A model generated the notes under the pieces. That model was not told the DNA's origin. It saw only the letters and a list, made by a program, of their open reading frames with translations, and searched no databases. A program made the translations under genes and the position numbers. Positions 48,001 through 55,649 of a stretch of DNA of 64,000 nucleotides are shown here, piece after piece (position 1 is the stretch's first letter; each line of letters starts with the position of its first letter). The DNA is from Hyaloperonospora brassicae (Eukaryota > Oomycota > Peronosporomycetes > Peronosporales > Peronosporaceae): positions 124,001 through 188,000 of the forward strand of contig CANTFL010001444.1 of NCBI GenBank assembly GCA_947650285.1, given 5' to 3'.

Positions 48001-49123
48001 CGATGAAGAAGATCATCTCAATAATAGCGTCGCCGCTATTACTGACTCGGATGATGATGATGATGCTGGTATATTCAGCATCGTCAACAATTATGCCAGC
48101 GAGGAAGAAGACAACCTCGCTGAAGAAGAGAACAATCTCTTAGCAGTGCGCACGAAGCGCACTGAAAGACAAAACAAAGAGTCAGCAGAGAGCTTTCTGC
48201 TGACTCGAGAAGCGGTAGTCCGTTTCGTTCAGGACGCCATCGCAAATGCGGTGGACCGTCAGAAACGGAACGCAGACAAGAATGGAAGAGCAAATGTTCT
48301 TTCATTTAAAGTTAATGACCTAGTACTACTGTCAACGGTAAACCTACCTGGACATGCAGTCACTAGTGTCGGCAGTAGTAAACTACTGCCGAAATACATT
48401 GGGCCATTTCGAGTGTTGCATCGCAAGGGCAATGCATACACACTCGAATTGCCACGTAGGATGCGCACGCATCCTACGTTTTACGTGGGGAGGCTTAGGT
48501 CGTACTGTCAGCACGAGCCTTCTTCTTCCGATGAAGATAGCCCCCTCGTTCAAGAACATCCATCAAGTTCTTGCGTTCGCGCTCCAGACGATCCTTCTGG
48601 TCGCGCAGATATGATACCTCGGAACTCAACCGAGATATCTCCCCGCGAGCTGTCGCCAGCTCGCCGAAAAGGGAGCGGACATCCCGCTCGACCTGAAGCT
48701 GCGCCGTGGCATAATCGGCGCGATCCCTCGCCCGATCAGCCTCGTGACCCTTGCGGTTCTTCCGCACGGTGTCGGTCAAAGCGTAGCGCCGGTCGCGCTC
48801 GTGCTTCAAGTCATCGCGCAATTCATCGATTGCGCGATCCATCTCGTGAGGGTCGAGATGGTGGGCCTGGGGTTCTGGAGGAGGTCTTTCCTCCTCCACC
48901 ACATCCTTTGGTGGATGCTCACGGTGATCAACGCTTTCTAGTGGAGCGTATCTTGAATCACCGTGACGATTCAGGATCAAGGACGAGCTACCTCGTCCAG
49001 TGGCGGGGGTATCCACCCTCTTGGAACAGCTGGGAGCCCCGCTCTCAGCTGTTAATGGATGTTGAAGGTCTCGTCCACCAGTATGACGAGACCCATCCGA
49101 TGAGTCCTGTGGCCCATCGGTAA
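44996..49123 (+). CDS. Pol: RT, RNase H, integrase, chromodomain (copy B)
   Basis: This open frame of about 1375 codons follows the protease in the +1 frame. There is no early ATG (GTG at 45035), so entry must be by recoding or reinitiation. RT: ELPKDKGTRHEIELKPG entry motif, WRIVHAFNKLNAAT, and active site YFDD at 46067-46078. RNase H: VCDASDFAIG (Asp 46532) and YTDHASL. Integrase: HHCC zinc site (His 47204; CEVC at 47315-47326), then catalytic Asp 47411 (SMDFVF), Asp 47594 (VSDRDPRF) and Glu 35 residues further on (GQTERAN). A GPF/Y-like KYIGPFRVL module is present. A long Ser/Pro/Arg-rich linker precedes the C-terminal chromodomain from 48932 (FLVERIL, YLVQWRGYPPSWNSWEP). All catalytic residues are present, so it is probably active. 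Confidence 0.93.
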   Translation, partial: VDWRVDRRGWSLTVVAQPQSEDVEGISPHVLEEGIPQESLAEGLDLQQPVERSSQEVTETLNVLVNDGSSVGAYTLDLIVPPKLTSEITQLPTLEPKRFLRDLRSGKVKQICVLVTEDEYVTDIRSATVFAENERVLSSSSMDESVLDEKTRIERYASQSWESLQANPLYKDLIEFRDVFPESVPCELPKDKGTRHEIELKPGSKYCVMKQWPLPREQVIAIDKFFADRLAAGHVRESTSPHSSPTFCVRHATGGWRIVHAFNKLNAATVPAQTPIPRKDVIIDGMSKSTIFSSMDLMDGFYQILMRERDVPFTAVSTPSGMLWEWLVMPQGLSNAPATFNRCVTNLLRPVRDFAPSYFDDVFVHSRAMDGKTDVEVHRTHVRQVLQLMRKHKLYANLKKCIFAASEIPLLGCIVGKHGVRPDPEKIKAITDWPVPVDVNGLRKFLGLAAYLHKYSRNYAEMTVHLSCLLKKNVKWSWSAECQRSFEGIKQSLMQSPILAIADQDRPFHVVCDASDFAIGCALMQFDADGAERVICYQSRQLQAAERNYPVHDKELLAMKYALAKFRVYLLGDRPFVVYTDHASLRTAVNSPHLSQRMARWLSFFAEYNFSVEYKPGRLNVVADALSRRPDFEPDAQSNSEDKPTVATLSVSVPSSSLLDDVRKAYAEDKDLLRLMDHLVNPSSKSMRDLPALYRSSSDRYSTRNGLLYYTAVADDTPRVVVPAHHDLRLRIMYECHDAPTSGHRGREKTYLTVSRDFYWPRQYQFVRKYIRACEVCQRVKPSPSSRAPLQPLPVPTECWQSVSMDFVFGFPEEAHKNNGFLVFVDRFSKMVHLAPVPESIKAQGCARVFLDTVFRLHGLPRELVSDRDPRFTAEFCQTVFRTLGTRLKMSTSDHPETDGQTERANRVLEEILRGYVHSFPSWSEFLPMVEFAINNSVHASTQHTPFYVNGLLHPRVPTLLECDSWIRGRGTRSSKNRLGSCSSRVDANVVTYDADVDQVDIDEEDHLNNSVAAITDSDDDDDAGIFSIVNNYASEEEDNLAEEENNLLAVRTKRTERQNKESAESFLLTREAVVRFVQDAIANAVDRQKRNADKNGRANVLSFKVNDLVLLSTVNLPGHAVTSVGSSKLLPKYIGPFRVLHRKGNAYTLELPRRMRTHPTFYVGRLRSYCQHEPSSSDEDSPLVQEHPSSSCVRAPDDPSGRADMIPRNSTEISPRELSPARRKGSGHPARPEAAPWHNRRDPSPDQPRDPCGSSARCRSKRSAGRARASSHRAIHRLRDPSREGRDGGPGVLEEVFPPPPHPLVDAHGDQRFLVERILNHRDDSGSRTSYLVQWRGYPPSWNSWEPRSQLLMDVEGLVHQYDETHPMSPVAHR
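45002..45056 (+). promoter_or_regulatory. Protease-pol junction with strong stem-loop
   Basis: The protease stop (45016-45018) is followed by a 10-bp perfect stem CTGACTGTGG (45029-45038) / CCACAGTCAG (45047-45056) with an 8-base loop. Another hairpin, GGTCGAC / GTCGACC, lies just before the stop. Pol is +1 relative to protease, and in the same frame as gag. The arrangement is identical in copy A. It may promote +1 shifting or reinitiation. I recognise no classic +1 signal. Confidence 0.45.
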
Positions 49124-50099
49124 ACACGCGCCCTAGGCGCTTGTAGACGGATTGCAAGTTTGCAATCGCGTCACGCATCTCGCCCGAGAGATGTGCCCTT
49201 CCCCAGGGCGAATTTAGGGAGTACACATCCCTATGTGCACGGTAAGAGTTGTCAACACAACTCGCACAAGGGTCTCCCCAAGTGAGGCATGGAATGCCGG
49301 CCTCACTTGATAGGCGATGCAACCGGTACCTGGCACTGGTTGGCGTTCTCTTTTCGAACCTGAGGCGTGTTGCCTCAAGTTTCTTGAGCCACCCTTCTCG
49401 TCCAAAATTCTTTACGTTTTGGACGAACGCGTTCCACGCAGCCAAAAGCAATGTTTTGTCACGCTTTTGGTTGCTATTGTACCATCGATGTCTAAGGAAG
49501 ACATCGAGATAAAAATCTTCTTCAGCGCGAAAGTTCTTCGCGCTGAGATCCAAGCCGTGAAGCTCAGTCGCATCGAATAAGGGTATTCGATGGTGTTGGC
49601 CTGTCTCGTGAGACAGGCTATTGATGAGTTGTTCGGGCAAACGCCACGGCTTCAACTCATCACGCTTCACAGTGGTACCCTTGTCGGTACCACGGCTCCC
49701 AGATTGACGACGGCTCGCGCCATCGTCATCACGCTCGTGCGAAGACGCACGAGCCGGCGGTGGTGAAGAATAGAACTCACCACCCTGATGATCGTCATCA
49801 CTGCCGAACCGACTGTGATGCGAATCACGAGTCCGTTCGTTCGGCAGTGGCCTTGGCGAATACTGAGGCGTCGCCGGTGAGCGAGACGCCTCTGGAGCAT
49901 TGCCCGAGTCAGACACGTCTGACTCGCCAGAGTAGATGACCTCCACATCGGGGTCATCGTGCGCACGCGGCGTGATACCGCGTGCACCTGCAGCACCTGT
50001 CGCTGCAGGCGAAGAAGGGGCGGCAGACGACGAAGCGTCTGCCGCAGAGGCTTGCACAGCACCAGGCTGTGTGGGTCTTGAGTCACCTCGCATAGACAT
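48495..50099 (-). CDS. Antisense frame, 534 codons, unknown function (copy B)
   Basis: This long minus-strand frame has an ATG at 50099-50097, close to the 3' LTR. It lies between pol and that LTR, with its last about 630 bases antisense to the linker and chromodomain of pol. Residues 1 to about 145 are Ser/Pro/Ala/Asp-rich and look disordered. About 145-345 form a compact conserved region (WRLPEQLINSLSHET, FYLDVFLRHRWYNSNQKRDK, AWNAFVQNVKNFGREGWLKKLE, CLTWGDPCASCVDN, ANLQSVYKRLGRV). About 400-520 is a charged, heptad-like coiled coil (DDLKHERDRRYALTD, LRDQKDRLERERKNL) ending in a basic KKKARAD tail. No family is recognised. Copy A keeps the sequence apart from one stop and one shared frameshift. 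The part outside pol has no competing sense frame, which favours real coding. Expression would need an antisense promoter, perhaps in the 3' LTR. Confidence 0.65.
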   Translation of the reverse strand: MSMRGDSRPTQPGAVQASAADASSSAAPSSPAATGAAGARGITPRAHDDPDVEVIYSGESDVSDSGNAPEASRSPATPQYSPRPLPNERTRDSHHSRFGSDDDHQGGEFYSSPPPARASSHERDDDGASRRQSGSRGTDKGTTVKRDELKPWRLPEQLINSLSHETGQHHRIPLFDATELHGLDLSAKNFRAEEDFYLDVFLRHRWYNSNQKRDKTLLLAAWNAFVQNVKNFGREGWLKKLEATRLRFEKRTPTSARYRLHRLSSEAGIPCLTWGDPCASCVDNSYRAHRDVYSLNSPWGRAHLSGEMRDAIANLQSVYKRLGRVFTDGPQDSSDGSRHTGGRDLQHPLTAESGAPSCSKRVDTPATGRGSSSLILNRHGDSRYAPLESVDHREHPPKDVVEEERPPPEPQAHHLDPHEMDRAIDELRDDLKHERDRRYALTDTVRKNRKGHEADRARDRADYATAQLQVERDVRSLFGELATARGEISRLSSEVSYLRDQKDRLERERKNLMDVLERGGYLHRKKKARADSTT

Positions 50100-50192
50100 G
50101 TTAACTATGCGAGGTCAAGCGGAAAGTGAGTGGAACGGACCAAACAAGTGCTCCCTGTCCCAATGGTGGCCAACGGGTGGCCTCCATATTTC

Positions 50193-50228
50193 GATAGTCA
50201 CACGGTGACTATCAGTTAAGGGGGGTGA
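50193..50228 (+). promoter_or_regulatory. Stem-loop and polypurine tract, copy B
   Basis: The 9-bp stem GATAGTCAC / GTGACTATC (50193-50213, loop ACG) precedes the polypurine tract AAGGGGGGTGA (50218-50228), which abuts the 3' LTR. The tract primes plus-strand DNA. The stem-loop is identical in copy A. Confidence 0.8.
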
Positions 50229-50616
50229 TGTAACGGGGCAGCCCGTTACATGATATTGTCACTTAAGGAAAGTGACAATAAAGAATATAAGATGGATATT
50301 CTATAAACAATATCACCAAAGTGGTGATATTGAAGGGTCGACCAAAGGGTCTGTTCATTGGTTGATATCGTGATGATATCAACCCACCAATCGCCGCAAG
50401 ACGCGCGCAATGAGTGGTGACGAGACGTCACCATACATGCAGTTATATTAGTATAATTGAATTAAGTCAAACGAAGAGACAGTAGTTTAAAGACTTAATT
50501 TATTAATATAACAGTTCTACTTTTACCCTACCTACGCTTCCTCGCTCGCCACGTGTACGTCCGTCGGGGCACCCAAATCCCTTGCGTTAAGTTACGCAAG
50601 GGTGTGCCCCGTTACA
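50229..50616 (+). repeat. 3' LTR of copy B
   Basis: This is 388 bp, identical to the 5' LTR except A at 50303 for T at 42718. It is followed by the target duplication TGTTG. Its antisense strand would have to supply any promoter for the antisense frame. Confidence 0.97.
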
Positions 50617-50621
50617 TGTTG

Positions 50622-51246
50622 TCCGATCGTTTGATTGTGAATGCGAAACCTGCCTCTAGTATAAACTTTTTTACATGATCCATAAGCGCGTTTCTATTCG
50701 CAAAGACGGTTTGTGTGTTCAGTTTGGCCATAATGTGGTAGCGTGGTAAGATGGTCTGGTGGTGTGGCGTTATCTCAATTATTGAATTTATAGTATGGTG
50801 TGGTGGAACTTGTAAAGTATTGTGCGGCGGAATTTGTTGAAAGTGTGGTGGAGCTTGCTGGAAATGTGTTGGAAAAAGCAAAAAAGGGATGGAAATCGAA
50901 ATTCCCATATTATATTTTATCAACACGAAAGAAATGCTAGTAACATTTTAATCGCGTCACGAGCGGTACGTGCAATGGATATTTAGGCGCTGTGAACAGA
51001 GAATAATGCGACAGCTCATTAAGGAGGATCGTGTCCTATATGTACCAAACGCCATGATGCAGCCCCATTTTTGACTGCAGCTGACTGTAATGGAGAAAGC
51101 AGCCAAGTCACATCAATGGACGCAGCGAACAATTGAAGTTACTAAATGCAGTGAAAGCATACATGCATGGTGTGTAGTGCACCCAGGTACCCGAATCGTG
51201 AACACGTCCTATAGCTCGATGCATTTGCACGACGCGACCTATGTTT
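50622..51246. other. Intergenic, no gene seen
   Basis: Between copy B and the next decayed frame I see no supportable gene. A minus frame at 50612-50926 begins outside the LTR, ends within it and is His/Pro/Thr-rich, so it is unlikely to be real. Confidence 0.4.
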
Positions 51247-51885
51247 TCACCATATGCCTCGAGCGCTACGACGATTGAACAAAGATAACAAAGCAGTGTG
51301 ACTGAAATATGCTTGTTCGGTATCGTGGAGGAGATATCCGGTCCAAGGCGCATACACGTTACACGCTTTGGCTGGATATGAATCGACCAGCCGACTGTGA
51401 TCAAGTTGGAAGTCCGTGGCAACATACGCGTCATCGTTCGGTGTTACGCGAGTGCACCATTTGCTGAAGTCGGGTGAACCTTCTGTAAACGCGCATGTAT
51501 GAGACGCCGATGTCACACGTAGGCCGGCCAGCCACGCGTGTTACGAGACGCAAATCATAACTAAGCGTTTCCCAGTGCTTGCTAACAATCGACCGAGGCC
51601 GTCGACCAGGGTGTGTCTTGCCCAAGAAGCTTAGACAGGATCCACCACTGTGCGGGCCGATTCTTGTTGAGTAGGCTTATCCAGAGCCAGCAAAGCATCT
51701 ACAAGTTCTTCTATCCATGTCCTGATGGCCAGATCGAAACATGATAAATGCCCGCAGTTCTTCAGGTCTGAACCCAAAAAGCAGTAGTTCATAGACGGCA
51801 TTGTCACGATATTGTGATGCTCTCGGTCATGACCACATACTTCAGGAAATGTCCAAGCCACTTGCAGATGTCGGTCTCTAGCAGT
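51247..51885 (-). pseudogene. Decayed frame of unknown family next to the effector
   Basis: One minus-strand frame runs from about 51885 to 51247 with only two internal stops (near 51631 and about 51525). The upstream block reads EVCGHDREHHNIVTMPSMNYCF, then KNCGHLSCFDLAIRTWIEELVDALLALD. The downstream block reads CAFTEGSPDFSKWC, NDDAYVATDFQLDHSRLVD and KACNVYAPWTGYLLHD. Balanced composition, repeated Cys and aromatic residues look like a former secreted protein, but I recognise no family. It ends about 80 bases downstream of the effector stop on the same strand. It could be a decayed neighbour gene. No function assigned. Confidence 0.4.
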
Positions 51886-51965
51886 AGGACCATCACGGCG
51901 TATTAGTTAGATCTACAGACCTGTCCCCAAGAGTTCCAGCTGAACGCTGTAGATGGTCCATCTGC

Positions 51966-52955
51966 TCACCCCGGCAACATCTTCAAGGTCACGTCTGGGT
52001 CCTTGGCCTGCAATAGTAGAAGTGCCTTACCCGCGAACTTCTTACTCTCTTCTATCCCGAGGAGATAATTTAAAAACGCCATCACGTTTTCTGGTTTGCC
52101 TTTCTCCACCAAAGTGTCGACGAAAAATTGTTCGGGAAAAAAATGGTTGACCACGAGCGGACTACCTTCTGCCTTAGTTATCTCGAGTGCCTCCTGGTAT
52201 CGTCGTTTGTTGGTGAAGCGCACATATGTGAGCCACTGCACGAGGTTACTGAAGATCTCATGATACCTCGCCGGCTCTTTAAAGCCGCGCTCTAGGAGGT
52301 CCTCAGAGATGGGCAGCAAATGGAAAAATTCCTCAGGGCTTACGCCAGCATCCCGACACGCATCTCTCATCAATCTTCCGGCATCGTCGTTTCTCACGGC
52401 TATCGCTCTCAGCAAGCTGTGGGCCATGTCATTCGTACCATCAACGTCACGGTTGCGAACCAAGGTCGCAACGGAATCCATAGTATCTTTGAAGCTAAAC
52501 TCTGGATCTTCGACGGCAGCACCGGAGGTATGGGTTTCTACCCCAAGAGGATAGCGACCCACTAGCGATTGAAGGTATGACATCGGGTTTTTGGGGCCCT
52601 TAGGGAGCGCCCCGAAGTCTTTCTGAGCGCCCGTCGGATGGATGTCGCGTGCTGGAGAGAAGAACTTCGAAACCTTGCTCACGAGTGACTCGACAGAGGC
52701 CTCTGTTGAGGCTATCGACGAGCCGGGTGCTCTCTCCTCGTTGTAAGGGTGAACGTGGCCGTACTCCGATTCAGCCGGGTTGCGTGGTCCCAAGATTCTT
52801 GGCATACCAGACCCGTCGGTCTTCAGATGCGAGGCACGAGCGGACTTGTAATGAGTGTCATCTTGGGTGTGATTACCGGTTGGTACCAGCGTTGGTTCTG
52901 CAGCGGTCCATTGAAAGGCGACAAAAGACATGAAAAGTGGGAAAAGCATGCACAT
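51966..52955 (-). CDS. RXLR-EER-type secreted effector candidate
   Basis: This 329-residue protein starts at the ATG at 52955; the frame is open further upstream, but only with a non-ATG codon. Residues 1-19 (MCMLFPLFMSFVAFQWTAA) are a convincing signal peptide. RILG at 53-56 occupies the RXLR position with the last Arg replaced by Gly, and EER follows at 73-75 (YNEERA). This spacing and order are those of oomycete host-translocated effectors. The rest is helical. A WY-like unit is suggested by YHEIFSNLVQWLTYVRF (Trp 241, Tyr 244), then YQEALEITK and a C-terminal LLGIEESKKFAGKALLLLQ. Such proteins are secreted from hyphae or haustoria and act in plant cells. The target is unknown. It lies in a transposon-rich region. 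RXLG variants are known from downy mildews, but the call is from motifs only. Confidence 0.8.
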   Translation of the reverse strand: MCMLFPLFMSFVAFQWTAAEPTLVPTGNHTQDDTHYKSARASHLKTDGSGMPRILGPRNPAESEYGHVHPYNEERAPGSSIASTEASVESLVSKVSKFFSPARDIHPTGAQKDFGALPKGPKNPMSYLQSLVGRYPLGVETHTSGAAVEDPEFSFKDTMDSVATLVRNRDVDGTNDMAHSLLRAIAVRNDDAGRLMRDACRDAGVSPEEFFHLLPISEDLLERGFKEPARYHEIFSNLVQWLTYVRFTNKRRYQEALEITKAEGSPLVVNHFFPEQFFVDTLVEKGKPENVMAFLNYLLGIEESKKFAGKALLLLQAKDPDVTLKMLPG

Positions 52956-53049
52956 CGAGTCGATGGAGCACTTTATAATATGAGAAACCGCATTGTAGAA
53001 CGTCGTGGCCGCACGCTCAGGACCACCCAATTCTTGCCCGGCGTTTGAC

Positions 53050-53578
53050 CAATGGAGTGGCTTCCAGATCTGGTCGCCGTGTCAGCACCCACTGTAATGG
53101 GGTTGAGTTTCGTCTAATCAGCGCTAATAAAAGTTATACCTTATGTGTTAATGGGAACGACAAGTGTTAGCCACCGGACGTGCGTTCCTCAACATGTACG
53201 TATTACGACCATAAAGTCTATGTATGAGAAAGGTTTTTTTAGGATAAGGTGTTTAGTCATGTCGGAGGAGGCCCCGTTTAAAAACGATATACAAAAATGC
53301 CGCAGATAACCAATTATATAGAAAAACGATTATGCTCCATTATAACACGAAAAGAAATACAGATAGCTCACAGTTAGAGGGACCACGGTTAAAGGGCAAA
53401 CACAGTTTTAAACCGCATTTTACTAGACAAAAAAACACATACGAAATTTAAGTGTATTATTTCTATTGCACAGCTATTGGACAAAAGAACGTAGTGACGC
53501 CCATCACCCGTCCCATTCTCTCCACGCAAGGACAATTCGCAACTTCCGAACACCTCCGCAGACAAACACGACGTACGA
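53050..53578. other. Intergenic between effector and transposase relic
   Basis: This should hold the effector promoter on the minus strand. A TATTATAAAG on that strand (52971-52980) is too close to the ATG to be a convincing TATA box. No other gene or terminal inverted repeat of the transposase is recognised. Confidence 0.35.
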
Positions 53579-54974
53579 ATGGCGCCCCGAACGCACCTTT
53601 CCTTCGTCCAGAAGAGAGCTCTACAGACACACCAGCGAGAGAACCCTGGACTCACGCAAGCCGATCTCTGTCGATGGGCGCTGTTAAAGTTTGGAGTCCG
53701 TGTTGCACGGTCCACGATCAGCAGGATTCTAAGCGAGGACATTACTGTCATCCTCAATCCAAGAGCCAAACGGCAGCAGAAGGGCAGACATGCCGAGGTG
53801 GAGAAAGCCCTGTTCCATTTTGTGCTCGACACTCAATAGTAGAGTCACGTTGACCGACTTCATCCTCCACCAGAAGGCCAATCAACTGCTCGAGGACGCA
53901 GGTGTAACGACGACGCTCTCGCTTTCGTGGGTGTCGAGGTTCAAAGCCCGACACGGCGTCAAGTCTTATCGACTGCATGGCGAGGCGGCCTCAGTCGAGA
54001 TAGAGACCCTTCACCAGCGGCGCCAGGAACTCCGGACCCTTCTCGACGGCTACGCGGAGTGCGATGTTTTCAATATGGATGAAACCGGCCTATTTTATCG
54101 CATGATGCCTTCGTGGGCTCTGAAACGATGCCTTTGAGTGGCAAGAAGAAAGATAAGTCGCGCATTTCGATAGGACTATGCTTCAATATGGATGGGACTG
54201 AAAAAATGAACCCTATCGTGATCAACAAGTCTCTCATCCCCCGTTGCTTCAAAGCCATCGACGTTTCCAAGCTACCCGTCCATTTTAATGCAAATGCAAA
54301 GGCATGGATGACTGGCAGTATCTTTGCATATTGATTGAAAGCGTTCATTCTCAAACTGAGTAGGCGAAAAGTTCTTCTGCTGCTCGTTAACGCGACCTCA
54401 TATGTCAATTTGGAGCTATCAAACGTACACATTTACTTTCTTCCGCCAAATACCACCTCCCATTTTCAGCCGATGGACGTGGGTATTATTCGCAACTTCA
54501 AGCTCAAGTAAAGGGCCCAATTCGTGCAGTGACTACTGGACATGGTGACGGCAGGGACGGAGGACAAGAAGCTCGACGTTCTAAGCGCAATCCGTATGGT
54601 GGTAAAATCGTGGGCTGAGGTGTGCCCTGAAACGATTCGACACTGTTGGATCCACAACGGAATCGTGTCGGGAGTTATAACAGCAGTGCTTCGTAGGCAA
54701 GACGGGTCGGTCCGTCTCAATGATCTCTCATTCCTGGCTAATCTAATCGACAAACTATCCTTATCTGATGAAATGGATGCAGACAACTATCTAGAGTGTG
54801 ACATCATCCTGGAAGAATAGGAACCAGACTCCGCTGCAACTGCCACCTCTGAGCCATTTTCGCGTGATAACGACATCGTCGGAGACGAAAATCCCATCTT
54901 CACTCATCCCGACGCGCTGAAGCTGCAATACAATTGTCTCCTACCTATTCGTACACAAGATCGATATTGCACAT
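53579..54974 (+). pseudogene. pogo/Tigger-like transposase, dead
   Basis: This is a DNA transposase of the CENP-B/pogo type. An N-terminal helix-turn-helix (LTQADLCRWALLKFGVRVARSTISRIL) is followed by a second CENP-B-type domain (LSLSWVSRFKARHGVKSYRLHGEAAS). The DDE core has NMDETGLFYRMMP (first Asp), then KDKSRISIGLCFNMDG and PPNTTSHFQPMDVGIIRNFK (third acidic residue). The second motif, normally V-D-N-A-x-S-H, reads VNATSY, so the catalytic Asp is missing and His is Tyr. Frame changes near 53838 and 54115, and stops at about 54333, 54510, 54529 and 54818, break it. The region after the last stop is still protein-like. I found no inverted repeats. Inactive. Confidence 0.85.
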
Positions 54975-55649
54975 AAGATTGATATCGTGGGGATGCAACT
55001 GCTGACAGAGAAATGCCGCCATCAGCTTCAACAGAGCATGTTCCAGCAGCAAATCACCGATTATTTCTCGAAAGAGAAAGCTCGGTGGCCCATACTGAAA
55101 CTATCAGCACTTACTTAATAGCACGCAAAAAAGTAACTGATATCAGTATATTAAATCACCTAGATTTTTACATTTTTCTTCTAACCTTACTTTCCTAGAA
55201 ACTTATTCTAATTATTCAGTTCCTATAGAACATTCCTAAAGATTTGTTTATCGTATTTTAACAGAAACGAAGTGGCGTCCTTTAATTAGTTTCGATCTTA
55301 AGGACACAGCCGAGAGTTTGTGGACAAATCGCACTATCTAATTGTGAGATATCTGTATGCCCCACGTCGAAGTATATTTAAGTCAATGTGGCACAAATGA
55401 AACTTCATTCTTTAACACTAAATATTTACATTATATGTATGGTTGGACAAATTAACAATGGAAAGCGACGGCGATCAACACCTACCTTACAGTTTGTAAA
55501 AAATTAATTAAAGGTAATCGAGCAAGACCGGCGTAACTCAAGCATACATCATATTGAAAAACAATAGATTCAACCGTCCGATTCTCGTGATAATGAAAGA
55601 TCGACAACATTACAAAGCCGAATGCACATTCGATGACTGTCTTGTAGCA
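54975..55649. other. AT-rich spacer
   Basis: The first part (to about 55130) is probably the decayed tail of the transposase or its element. The rest is AT-rich with no supportable feature. Confidence 0.35.

Larger units (their letters stand above)
42644..50616 (+). mobile_element. Ty3 chromodomain element, copy B (young, intact)
   Basis: This is a 7973-bp element with 388-bp LTRs and the 5-bp target duplication TGTTG (42639-42643 and 50617-50621). The LTRs differ at a single base (T at 42718, A at 50303), so insertion was recent. Gag, protease and the long pol frame are open. Primer-binding site and polypurine tract are present. A 534-codon antisense frame occupies the 3' part. It belongs to the chromodomain-bearing Ty3 elements, which are thought to target chromatin marks. 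The whole element is rich in short perfect hairpins. Confidence 0.97.

Noticed and set aside
52956..53030. 25-residue N-terminal extension of the effector frame
   Set aside because: It has no ATG (the first codon is TTG), and starting at 52955 places a signal peptide exactly at the N-terminus.
53371..53405. Possible terminal inverted repeat of the pogo-like element (CAGTTAGAGGGACCACGG)
   Set aside because: No matching inverted copy was found downstream between 54975 and 55650.
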